Shown here: positions 23,801 through 35,442 of the stretch, piece by piece
Layout: the number at the start of each line of letters is the position of its first letter
How positions within the stretch are numbered: the stretch's first letter is position 1
Source of the DNA: Ascaris suum
Taxonomy: Eukaryota; Nematoda; Chromadorea; Rhabditida; Ascarididae
Length of the DNA stretch: 64,000 nt
Assembly (NCBI GenBank): GCA_013433145.1
Contig: CM024169.1
Coordinates: 3,100,001 to 3,164,000, forward strand
Direction: 5' to 3'
The notes under the pieces: model-generated
Databases searched by the model: none
Seen by the model: the letters and a program-made list of their open reading frames with translations, nothing else
What the model was told of the DNA's origin: nothing
Program-made: the position numbers and the translations under genes

Positions 23801-26574
23801 TGAGAATAAGCCCTCGTTCCCTTCTCCGAAATGATTTCCCCACTCGCTTACGACATCAAACACGGCTTATGCCGCAGTTTGTGATTAGCACCACCTCTCG
23901 CCCCTCGTTTAGATTGAGGTTGAGTGGCACAAGTTGCTGCAGGGAATCGGGTAACCACTCGCAGTGCACTTGATGTTCAGAAAGAAAGAGGAGATGCAAC
24001 AATATGGACAAACACCATATATGCTCATATAGCAGCATCTTTTGAGTCTTTCTTCTTCCAGTAGCTGATATTCGTGTTGCAGATCTCAGTGAAACTTTGT
24101 TTATCGCCGGTTGGTGATTGCACTGAACGATGCTGTGTGACTTTCTGAACGTAAAACAATGCATAAATTGTATTTAAAATTTGTTTCTTTTGTTTGCAAC
24201 TCGCATATTTTTCAGACATAAGTTAAATAAGTCTTGAATCAGATTTGTCACTAAATGAAGTCTCATCTTCATAAGAGCATGATGTTTACATAAGCTTTGA
24301 CGTCCTTTATTTTTAGACGTCACGTCGCGATTTACATCTTCTAGAGACGGCCCGTTTGGATGCTCAGAAGGAGTGGTTTGTGTTGCGCAACGAGATTGTC
24401 TCTGGTGCCTTTCAAAAAACTGAGGTGACTGTTTTTCATCGTGTAAGCCATTGCTCTTGTGCAGTCGTGTCGCCCGTTAATGATGGAGACATGTTGCATT
24501 CGTCAGAGTTCTTTTTCCTACTATTACTTCCGAGCAGTATCATGAGCTATATAGGACAGGTGGGGAAAGAATTCGCTCATGGAAAATAATGGACTTTGAT
24601 TGTCGAGGTGCGGAGATGTGGGAAATTGTGACGGACGCTTTTTGTTGCTAAATTGATATTAATTCAATGGCTATGATTTTAATAGTTATCGTTATTTATA
24701 TTTGCAGGAAATTTTGGCAAGAGATTCGCAAGCATGCAAAGAGAAAATGCAAATGCTCAAGGAGATGGAAGATTACCGAAAAGCTAAACACGGTACTCTC
24801 TTATTTTTATTTGATAAACGCTTATAACATCAGTGCTATATGCTTATTCCTTGTATATTAATGCTGGGATTGAAATACGGACGAAAAAGATTGGTTTTAT
24901 ATATAGGCAAAACTTCTCGGTTTTTATTGAAGGTTTCCGATTTTTTCTCTAAATATGGAATAGCTGTGATTGTTACTATGACTTATTGATGAGAAAGTTG
25001 GCGTAAATCAGTCTCTTCAATTTTAGTCGATGTGCTTAGCAATCTTATTTAAGCGTGAGCTGACTGTTGATCCTCTTTATCTTCTATTGATGCATGTTGT
25101 CTTCTGAGAATTTTACTGAAAAGATGATTGAGTTTAATTGCCTGAATACCGTCTAGGCGTATTATTCATATTTTAATCGCTCAAACGAGAAGCGTTTGCC
25201 GATAATCTGGGTGATACAGCATTACATGATGCCTGAGTAATGGAAGCTGTCAAGGGGGATGAGCTTCTTCTTTTCCTTCAGTTTTCTTAGTCGTTCGCCG
25301 AAAGAATCATCAACTACGATAGAGTAGGCCGAAATGGTTATGAAGTCAATTTCTTGCATAATTTTTTCACTGCAAATATGCCACTCATTGAGACAATAAA
25401 GTTTCTCGCTGATGTTTTATATTTGCGCCTGGGAAATTCAATGTTTCGGGAAGCTTATCGTTTCCTTTTATAAGGCCGCTTCGTTATTCAAGCATTCAAG
25501 CCGGTGAAGCTCAGGCATTTCTTTATTTAGCCGACAACCAGTTGCGTTATCTTCCTGGCCAAGAACATCCTTCTTAAGAGTTACTCGTCTTTTCAGACGA
25601 AGAATCAATCGAGAGGGAATTAGCCAACTTAAAGGAGTTCAAATCGACGATTGCTAGTGTTGGCAAAGATATGGAGACACTGAAGGCAGAGCTGCGAGAT
25701 GCGAAAGGGAAGAAAACGAGACAGTATTTTGAGAATATGCGCATGGAAGCGGAACGACTCAAGTTCCTGACTGAGGTGGCTTTTAATTGTTTTTAATTAT
25801 TTGTTGGAGGCGACAGACGGGAAGCGCTGCTCGCGAGTTATAAAGGCTAGCTGCTATTTCCTGAAATTTCATTTCACGATTTCACTAAAATCTTTAGGGA
25901 GCAATCTGAATCAGCAAAAGAGTTAACCTCAGTGCTGTACTGATACAGTTCTTCTTATTCGCTTTTGTTTTGGCCATAAAAGTTTTCAATATAAAAAGTT
26001 TATAACTTTAGAGCTTATTCGAATTTCTAGAGTGTCACATCCTGTGCAATCGTGCAGTTCCTCTCAAAGGACCTTCTTTACGAAACCTTGAGCATTTGAG
26101 ACCTTGCGAAGGCGATATTGGTTTCATATAGCCGCTGCGAGTTTGATTTGAAGGCAGCTGGTATCGACTGTCTCCATATTTAGAACAATTACATCGGCTT
26201 TCAGCTTGAATACGGTCAGGCTATGATTGTTTTTATAGTGCAATGACGAGTGTCATGTGAGGGAAGAGGTGGATGTTTTGCTGAAGAGGATCGGTGCTGA
26301 ATAAAAATGGAGAAGGGAGCAATAGAGCACTTTGAAAGGCTAGTGATTCTTCAGAGTAGTCTAAGATGTATCGCAAAGTCCTGAAATGGGATCGGTATGC
26401 TATCGATGCGTAGCGTTAGTTTTACTGAGCAATACATGCTTTTAGCTGTCACGCAGAGAAACACAGAAGATTGAATCGATGACACGGATCCATGAAGAAA
26501 AGCAACGGGAGAGACGAGAAAGGCAGGAAGCATGGTGGAAGCGTGCCAATGAATTACTCCATAATTTTGAATAA
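11890..26574 (+). CDS. knl-1: KNL-1 kinetochore scaffold protein (19 exons, about 742 residues)
   Basis: KNL-1 family member: outer-kinetochore scaffold of the KMN network that docks protein phosphatase 1 and the Bub kinases. Exons with matching phases: 11890-11984, 12788-12843, 13108-13144, 13957-14006, 15205-15285, 16501/16504-16571, 16980-17180, 17478-17610, 18254-18372, 19104-19217, 19938-20120, 20703-20777, 21216-21369, 22151-22424, 23432-23519, 24317-24424, 24708-24792, 25597-25775, 26446-26574. Residues 20-25 read RRRVSF, the PP1-docking motif, followed by a hydrophobic stretch as in other KNL1 proteins. MDIS (142-145) and MSIS (200-203) are MELT-like phospho-motifs. From about residue 530 to the end is a charged coiled coil, the expected Mis12/Ndc80-binding side. 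C. elegans KNL-1 is about 1010 residues with more repeats, so this one is short or an exon is missing. No RWD fold was recognised. The exon 13 acceptor is the weakest. AATAAA overlaps the stop codon. Confidence 0.88.
15483..15503. repeat. Short GC-rich hairpin (7-bp stem) in knl-1 intron 5
   Basis: CGCGGCC at 15483-15489 is the reverse complement of GGCCGCG at 15497-15503, with a 7-base loop. The GC-only stem stands out against the AT-rich surroundings. No function is implied. Confidence 0.6.
15615..15680. repeat. Three tandem copies of a 22-bp unit in knl-1 intron 5
   Basis: Three head-to-tail units (15615-15636, 15637-15658, 15659-15680) share the frame CTGTTC(G/T)ACG(A/G)T. Copies differ at several positions, so the array is old. 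It lies between knl-1 exons 5 and 6. Confidence 0.75.
22819..22889. repeat. Perfect 30-bp inverted repeat with 11-base loop in knl-1 intron 14
   Basis: The left arm 22819-22848 and right arm 22860-22889 are exact reverse complements over 30 bases; the loop is 22849-22859. The arms contain mirrored blocks (GAGAAGAACCATCTC and GAGATGGTTCTTCTC). Transcribed as part of the knl-1 pre-mRNA, it would fold into a 71-nucleotide perfect hairpin. It could be a young small-RNA hairpin, a compact palindrome left by a mobile element, or a local inverted duplication. Confidence 0.9.
23368..23385 (+). repeat. G-rich tract (12 G, then 5 G) in knl-1 intron 14
   Basis: Twelve consecutive G followed by T and five more G, about 45 bases before exon 15 of knl-1. 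It is a quadruplex-capable sequence on the coding strand. Confidence 0.88.
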
Positions 26575-29424
26575 ATGACCTCTGTGTACATCGATAAGCG
26601 TTTTTGAATTCATTTCCCTTAGTTTTCCTCAAATTGTTTGTTTATTTTGGAGGTCTATCTTCATTCACGTTTCTCGCTATCATAGAAGGATAAACGGCTT
26701 ATTTCGGCTCGGAATGGGATACGCAAAAGAGAAAGGAATGACTTGATCAAATTGACTCTGATGCATGCGCTTCATTGAAAACGGTCGCTCTTTAATTGGT
26801 TTTATGGATTCTTCGACTGAGCTTTACTGTTTAACGAACCTAGGGAAATATTAAAATGGCCACTATGAAAACGCTTTCTTTCAAAATGAGAGATTAAAAG
26901 CGTGAAAATTATTCTTTATAAATAAATGCAAACTGTGCGCTGATGCGATGAGTGATGCAGGGGGTGTTTGAGGAGCGGTCTTTGTGGTGTGGTCGTTGTA
27001 TCGGTTTTATCGAATGCCGACCCTTCATCAGAGATGATTTTCTTCTTGCGGAAAGCATTTCGAATCTCGAAAAATGGCTGTGCACTTATTCGATTATTAG
27101 TTTCGCTGGCGAATGTATGTTGATGAGTTCGCTTATTACTTTCAAGAGTGTAATTATTGCAATAACTAATTATCTTGTCTGATGTCTTGTTTCTTAAGTG
27201 CTATCATTTTATTCAAATAGAACATTTCTGTTTTGTCATTGTGCTCTTCAATTATATTCTTGATTTAGGTCTACCGATCACAATGTTGGCTTTCATCATA
27301 GATTTGGGGGACAGACAAAGGGTTCTGTATTGCTTTTTTCGCTTTTCGATGTCGTTGATCAAAGGGTTTTTGAGCGTTGTGTACTCAAACTTCCGTTCTG
27401 TTGAATGCCAATGAGACTATAATAGAGTTGTTACCTCCGTTAAATACTAATGGGATGTTTTGCTCCTGGGAGATAGTCACTAAAACGGCATTTAGGTTGT
27501 ATTTTTAAATCTTTGGTTTTAAAAAAATGTGGAAATTGATTTTATCTCTTTGATTAGATAATCTTCTAGACAGGAGGCGATCGTGATCTTCTATTAAACT
27601 AAGCAACTTTCCTACTGGATATATTTAGTTTCCAGATTGTGTGAAATCTTTGCAATTGCGATTTGAATTGATCAATGCATATGCTTTCCTATTTGCAATC
27701 ATATGCATCATCGATTGATGGATGTTGCGACAATTGCTTTTATCGTCGTATGAATTGTGCTAGTTTGTCGAGATGAGTTCGTTCATTATTATTAAATTGT
27801 TGCACATTATGAATCGTGGAAAGATTCATTTTGGATGGTGTAATGCTTGACGTTCATCTTTGGTTTTTTTTTAATGGTGTTTGTGAAATTCGTGAAAATA
27901 TGTATGAATTGAACGGTTTTTTAATGGACTAAAATGTGTTTCTCTCATTTACAATAAACTTTTTGCCATCAAATTGAAATGAATATTTCAAGTGGAGTTA
28001 TTTCGAATGGTTTTATCTCCATTTCATCGAGCGATTTTCTCTTTGTTCCGCTGAATGATTTTTTTTTTTTTTTTTGATTAGAAGGAGTTCCTTCCTTCTT
28101 CGCTAAGTAACATTTTCCATTCCTTTAATCATTAATTTGATGCCTTCATTTTTTGAGGTTTGTGCATGTCATTAACAAAATTCGGGTAATTGGATGACAT
28201 CTTGATTGAGCGTTGAGGATTTCAAAGAGAATGTGATGTATTTATATTTTCTACTACTTGGAATAGTAATTTGTTTTGTTTCAGTAATTTTGAGGAGAGG
28301 AATGCGAATGTTGTATATTTAATGCGGCTTGCAGTGGGTGACGAGCGTTTGAAATTTCCTTTCAGCATCGCTTGAGATATGCGGCTATTTTAGATATAAG
28401 CGGGTTGGGAAGGCCAGCAAGGTTCTATGAGCGTTTTTAGTGAGGTGTTTCAATATGTATAAAAACATCACATTTCTCCAACCTTTTGCGAAATTTCGCG
28501 GCGATATGAGCACTTCAGAGGCCCGCGCAATGACGTCATCAAAAGAGCTTCCAGGATTTAGTCCTCAGTTTTGACAGATGGTCAAAGAAAAAAGGCACAT
28601 TTCTAATGATCTAGGCATAAGGCAATATATGAATGTATTTTCACGCATAGCAGAATATATTCTGCAAGAGTTTCCCCCTTATTTGAACTAAGGACGTTCG
28701 ATTAAGGTGAAACTTGGAAAGGAAGTAAAATAGTGAGCTCAGAGCAGACGGGACTCTTCTTTCGGATCATGCCCAGGAACAGACCATGTATTCATTAAGT
28801 AAATCTCGTTGCAGCTGGCACAACAGTCCTCATGATTAAAGTATGTCAGCGAACAGTACTGTAGAATGTGGCTTTCCCTAAAGTAAAAAATACAAAGTGG
28901 CAAATTTAGCAATTCAAAGAACGCAATATTCGACGAAGGCGATGCATCGATTAGAAACTACATTGAATTTAAGTGTTCCCTGTTTTGTAGGACATTATAT
29001 ATAATAATGCATATTTGATATGTGATACGCTGTGGGTAGGATAATAGCTTTTAATATGCAAATGTGCTCATCTGGCATTTGCGATTCATTTGATGGTTAG
29101 TTGGATGCGAGGGAGGGGTCAGATGCGTATATAACGCTGAGTGGACGGTGTCACTAAGAAATCGCCAGCCCCACATAGAAGAGAGTGAGTGGATTGAATG
29201 CCGTCCAACTGCGGCCTTTGTTCTTTTCGAATAGCCCATTGACGTTATTCGTTTGCTGCTTTTTTTTGCGCATGTTTCTTGGTCATAGCTCTGTCGAATA
29301 TGTTTTTTCAGCTGGATATTTTTATGGTAGTTTACGTCTTGAATTTTTTGAATAAAAAATTATATTTTTATTTGTATATATTTGCTGAAAATATTACAAT
29401 ATATTGGTTCCTAAAAAACATTGC

Positions 29425-29514
<90 letters not shown>

Positions 29515-31740
29515 CAAAAATAGAAAACTGTGTCTAAATGATCACTCTTTGAGGATATAAGATCGCCTGTTGATCAATAATTTGAATATAAATGTAAAAC
29601 TAGTTCCATTTATTAAAAAAGCATTTTGAAATAATGGCAGTCTTGAAGAGAAGGATCTCTCCTGAAACTTGAAAAAAAATTAGTAGATTCCCGCTGTCAA
29701 AGTTTGGATTAGGAGTCTTCTTGAAGCTGAGAGAAATATTAAAGAAGAAAAAAATTAGAAGTTTCCCCTCTCAAAAATTTGCCAATAATAGAAGGTCAGA
29801 GATATACAGTATAAATTATAAACACACAAATTGCTATACGCGCTCAAAAAACAGGTGGAAGGTTTTTATTTGTCTCGAGGAAGACGCTTTATAGCAATGT
29901 CATGTCTGGGCGCATTTCCTTCATTCTGTCTGTCCGATAGTTTCAATTTGGAAGTCACAAAAACTGAAGCTATGAAATTCGATGGGCGTAGTGAATGCCG
30001 CTACGAAATGTTCTCCTATGTTGAGTTTCCTTGTCGATCTGTCAACTTCAAAATAGTAATAGGCAATAGAGATGTTGTAAAATTTGCAAGCATTGTGGAC
30101 AGGTCGGATTGCATCTTACGCCAGAGGGGAGAGGGGAGGGGGATGAAGACAAGGAAACGGTGGCCGAGACTACGGACACCATGTGCAATTCGCATTTCTT
30201 TATCCCAGCTAATCAATTTTATAAGTTGCCAAGAAGTAATAGGTGTGAAATAATGCCTTCATGTGTTAATTAACTCAGACACAGATGGACAGACTCAGAC
30301 ACACAAAATTGCATTGCAAGAACGCATTATTTGCAAAATTCCACTGTAAAACGCCATTATGGTGATGTTCCGTTTGTGCGTTTATATGTTTGTGTGAGTA
30401 GATGTGTCTACCGAGGTGTTCGGTAGTTTGAGCTTAGCAGTTACTCAAGTTAGATTTTTTCAAAGTTTACGTTTGCAAGACATTTTTGTAAAATTGCATT
30501 GCAGGTTGCAAAAAATTTCATTGCAAAGTATATAAAAAATCTGAGCGCTTTGTACCAGCAGTCTCATATGGGTACTCGTTCCACATATTTTATTATTTTG
30601 ATAACCAATAAAAGTGGATTACATGTGAGCAGAATGCAAAAGAAAATAATCCTATCAACCTCTCTGACACTCTGTTTCGTTGTATTGTTAACGCAGTTTT
30701 CGATATGTTTTACTTTTATGAGATGAGTGAATAGGGAATGCTCATAAGGGACATTCAATAAAGGTTTTGCGGCAGTATAGGGAACAATAAATAAGCCGCT
30801 ATCTTTTATTCGTTTATGTAATAATTTGGCATCGATATGTTCAAGTGACCAATGGCTACCTCGTCGGTCCACCTGTTGTCACATTGCCGCAGCTATGCAA
30901 TTTTGATCATATTATGAGTGCGATTTTCTCTCTTTATTTCACCATGCAGCAGCGTGCTTTCCTATGCGAATTAACAAGTTTGCATATTCAAAATGACATC
31001 TCTGTGTTTATATATTTATCCTTCATCTTGTCGGCGATTTTGTATCTTGTGAAACTCAACGATTACAGCGAGAGTTATGAACTTCGATGAGTGTAATCCA
31101 CAGCATAGGATGGCCCTCATATACCAATATTTGGTTGATCGTCAAATTCTCAGCACCTCGAAACGTTTCTGAAAATTCGTGCATATTTAATGATTAATCA
31201 GTATACGGGAATTAATATTTTCACACAGAGTTCATAGAAGCAGTTAGTTTGAAATACAAATGCATTGTTGTGCATATTTTATTTGTTTTTCAACAGTTCC
31301 AACTTCCGATTAGTTTAGTGGGCTAAGATGCCAATGTGCATATTGCACCAATGATGCTGACTCTTTTTTATGAATGCTGTCGTCTTTGTTTTTTGCTTCG
31401 GACACTATTGAGTATCTTAAATTACATATTTTCATATACTTTATGTTTATGTTTTGTTATGTTTATAGCGCTTTTGCAAAAGTAATACCATACATTAGGC
31501 GTCATTGTTGTTGTTGAGCTGAAAGTGATTATCGTTGGTGATAAACTAGGGATGATGGTTCTTAATATTAACCTGAGGGTGGTGGTTCTTGATATTCCCC
31601 CTCCCCCTTAATGATTGTTTAACTAAAAGTGATGCTAAAATTGAGCCTGCACAGTAGTGCACTGAATTATTCAACTAATCTAGTTATCCACTCTGTAGAA
31701 GATAACCTCGCATTAATCTAAAGCATTTCATTTCAACTTT
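26575..31740. other. Intergenic DNA between knl-1 and ced-3; no gene supported
   Basis: About 5.2 kb. AATAAA near 26570 (overlapping the knl-1 stop) and again near 26923 could serve as knl-1 polyadenylation signals. The longest frame (29831-30253, 140 codons) has no recognised motif and no good splice context. A (TA)n array, a run of T at about 28061-28075 and a plus-strand G-rich tract at about 30125-30142 are the only other structures noticed. The spacing is too large for a typical worm operon, where genes lie about 100-500 bases apart. Confidence 0.5.
29428..29512. repeat. (TA)n dinucleotide microsatellite, about 85 bases
   Basis: Pure TA alternation between knl-1 and ced-3. The open frame across it gives only Tyr-Ile repeats. 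Confidence 0.97.
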
Positions 31741-31743
31741 CAG
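31734..31743 (+). promoter_or_regulatory. Probable trans-splice acceptor of ced-3
   Basis: CAACTTTCAG ends 37 bases upstream of the ced-3 start codon and matches the nematode 3' splice consensus. A second, weaker acceptor (TATTGCAG) ends at 31762. No upstream coding exon is required, which fits spliced-leader addition. Confidence 0.55.
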
Positions 31744-31780
31744 AAATAAACAGTGTATTGCAGCGCTGCGTTGATTTACG

Positions 31781-34700
31781 ATGGATGATGCACCTATGTC
31801 GGAGGAACGCCGTCGCATATTGGATAGTCATCTTACAACTTGGATTGGAAATTTGCGCCTCGAGCGCTTACTTATAGAACTGCAGGCTAATGCCGTCTTC
31901 AACGACCACGTTATTGATATTATAAATGTGCGTTATTTCTTTTTATTTATCATCGCATAATGGAAATTCCTATTTTTTGATCGACTGTTTTTTTGTCGGT
32001 TTCGTGTTTGCATGTTTCATATTGGTTTAGTGATAATTTTCTGCTCATATTGATCAGTTGACTTTGCTGACTCGTCGACATAACAATCTTTGGTCAGACA
32101 TAATGATTGCTGTAAAATGGTCGGCAGCAATGTTCTGTTTTCAATTCTACACTCATTCGTTTTAAAGTGTGAATTAATTTGATAGGAGCCATTGAATCAG
32201 AAAGTTTGTTGATTTCATTTGTTATATTCGAAAGCAATGATTAGAAAAGGCTTAGTTATCGTTGTATGGATTTATTAAACGTTAAGTTTAGGGCGAAAAG
32301 ACGTTATCGATGCGGCGCTATCAGTTTATTCGTCAATTACAAATGCGTGGCAATAATGCTTTCGAGTCGTTCTATTATGCGCTAATAAAAACAAATCAAC
32401 GGTACTCTTTAATATATTCGTTTATCTTATAGTCGAAGAGGGAAAGGGGGGATGATCATCATTGAAATCCCCTATCTTGAATTACGATTACTTCTCGATT
32501 GGACTATGATTTTAGAGTGAATCTTGTATTATAATCATTTCATCGTGGAATAAATTCGGTGAAATCTATAATCAGTTTTTGGATTTTATTGATCATCAGA
32601 CTATTTTGCAAGTACATTAAAGAATTTTTAAGCTGTCGATGAAATTGAGAAGCCATATTGATTGACGCGTTGAGATTTTAATGCATCTGTTTACTTGTGC
32701 GAAAAAATTATAATAGTAATGTACATGTGAGTTTTTTCCGGCGTTTATTTTCGCACATGGAGATCAAAACGATTATTATGAAGGGAGATAATTTCTATGC
32801 TATATTATTCTAGGTTTGTAGATGTCATTCATTGATGTATTTTTTTTCTTTATGGATATTTACAGGATTTTTGTTTCGAAAGATTACTTTGTACAAGGAA
32901 TCTGAAAGATGTTATGAAATTTGACGGGTTTGCTTGAAAATCAAATGCCTTACTGATGGTGGAAATTTGCATGCTCGACAAGGTTTCCATGAGAGAGTTA
33001 TGAGGTGTGCTGTTAGGTGCAGTTTGATGACTTTAAGAAGGATACTGACATAGACCTTGTTTAGAGGGCGGCTTTGCCGAGAGATCTCGGATATGAGGTA
33101 GAGTGTTCCATTTAAGCACTGAGATAATTCCCAAATTGCATTTATTAATAGATAATTTAGCCTCCAGCGAGATATTATTTGGTATGTTGAAGGTCGTTAG
33201 CTGAGATGCTTAAAGATGGGATGAAGACAAATGAAAGGAGTACAAAGCAAAATGCAACAGAAATAAACGGAAGGTTTGGCTTTCTTCATTTTGAATGTTT
33301 GATTGGAAAAAATATCATTTAAAGTTTAAAAGTTATGATTTTATAGTTCGTCATTCGAATCGAGTAACTTTTTTAGTAACTGAGTAACATTTTTCTCGAA
33401 GTGTTGGAATTAAGTTTGGACTTTGTCTCATTAGAAAACGACAAAATCAATTCAGAACGCTGCATTTTTTGTTTATTTGAATTGGAGCTCCAATTAATTC
33501 TGTTTTCTTTCATCTACTTTTATATTGTTCTAATTGGTTTTTATTGTTAATCTCATCCATATCATTTTTTCGTGGATATTTCTTTTATTTAATTGCACTC
33601 CTCATGTGCTGTTGCAATGACTTCCTAATATTGTTAGTTTTATATCTTAGGGTCGAAATTATAGAATTTTTTGAAAAGAGACGTAGATTATTTGTTTTTT
33701 ATTCGTTCTTGGATTTTTTTTTTCTTGTAGTTATCATTTACGAAGTGCAGAAGGTGTGCAAACGATGAACGAAAATGGCATTGAACATTGTATAAGGTTC
33801 GCTTATTTTGCTTAGTAATATTTGAAGTAATTTGCAAGTCGGTCACGCTTTTTAATAAATGTGTAGCGCATTTATTCTAAATAGTATTTTGGTCCTTTTT
33901 ATTCATTTAAGCTGTTCAGTTTTCTGTCCTTGTTTTAAATATAGAGTTTTTTAGGAGTTATCCCAAGACAACTCTCAAGTAAACTCATCGGTATGATGTC
34001 GGCAGCTAACTTCACTAATCGTATTTATTATAGAACAGTATAGAATAGGAGAATTTTTTATGCTATCAACTAGGATCGGTTCTTGTTCACCATTTCTTCA
34101 GGTATTTTCCCATGGGAAAAGGACGTTATTGCCTTACTGAAGCTTTCCAACCATTTCAATGAAGTTAGGTTTCTATATGGGACAGCAACTTCTTTGCGAG
34201 TGAGAGTTTCGAGAAATGCTCCAACTCCACGTTTTCATCAGTGCCGTCTGCTTTCGCATCCTCGCTTGTGTCTGCCTGGAAAAATGGGCGCAGTTGCTTG
34301 GAAATTTTCAGTTCGTCTGAATAATATAAAGAAATTTCTAAAAACATAATGGCACTGTAGACGAGACGATTCGGTGGAGGTGGCAGGCCGATGAGAAATT
34401 CCTCTTCCCGATAGGAGGCAATTCGCTTATCAGTAATTTGTAACCAGGAAATTTACTTTAGAAATTTGGAGCCTTGTTTGAGTTGGAAGGAGTATCGTCC
34501 ATTCGAAAACGGTTCCTCCGAATTTCCCATCGATGACATCACCGCTGAAGCAGTTGAAGAAAATGAGCGATATTATAAACGACTCGAATGTTTTCGAGGC
34601 TAGTTTCGTATTGTTTTTTTAATCCCCTTTAGGAGTGTGGTGCCATTGCTAAGAGGCGATTTTCGACGAATACAAATGAAAGAAGGAGTGGGGTGGTAGT

Positions 34701-35387
34701 TGTGGCAAAGTAAGGATTAGCGTGTTGGCGTGTCATAAATAAGAAAAGTCAACAGGTTTCTTCTTATTACGGCCGCGTTATAAAATAAATCAAATAGTCC
34801 GTTTGCCTTTAAAAGTGTTGAAAGATGAATAGCAAATGTAATAGAAAGTTGTTGCTAAAGTTGAAAGACTTATTTCAGTTTGCAGAGTGTTGACATTTCC
34901 TTTTTTGTTTATTACCTTTAGCTATCGTTTTACCTCGCTATCGGTTTAGTTGAGTCGGATGATTGTTGAGCTTCCTTAGACTATTTTCTATTGAGCGTGC
35001 AACATTCTCCAAATTCAACTGGCACTGAACTCCAAAAAATCGACTTGTCGTTGTGGTTTTATGCTAGTGTAAGGGGCTTGAAATGCAAAAACTAAACTTT
35101 GCTGTCGTTTATAAGCGAGCGTTCCTTTGTTACATTGATCCGTTCTTTGAACCAGTTTTCATCTTTACCGCATTTATTTGGCGTTTATTCTTTCTGCTTT
35201 GTTTTGTTTATAATGTTGTATGAAAGTTTTGTTTTCCTTCTGACATTTTCTTTTTTGTTTATTATCTTTAGCTGTCGTTTTATTTCTCGCATTGATCAGA
35301 CTTAAGAAATTTTGTTGCTTTTGAACAGCTCGGGCCAAGTTTTTTATTTAAAACAATTCCATTGTTTATTTACATCGTTATGATGGT

Positions 35388-35442
<55 letters not shown>

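Noticed and set aside
29831..30253. 140-codon plus frame between knl-1 and ced-3
   Set aside because: No domain, no convincing splice sites, and a composition shift across a G-rich tract; could not be supported as a gene.
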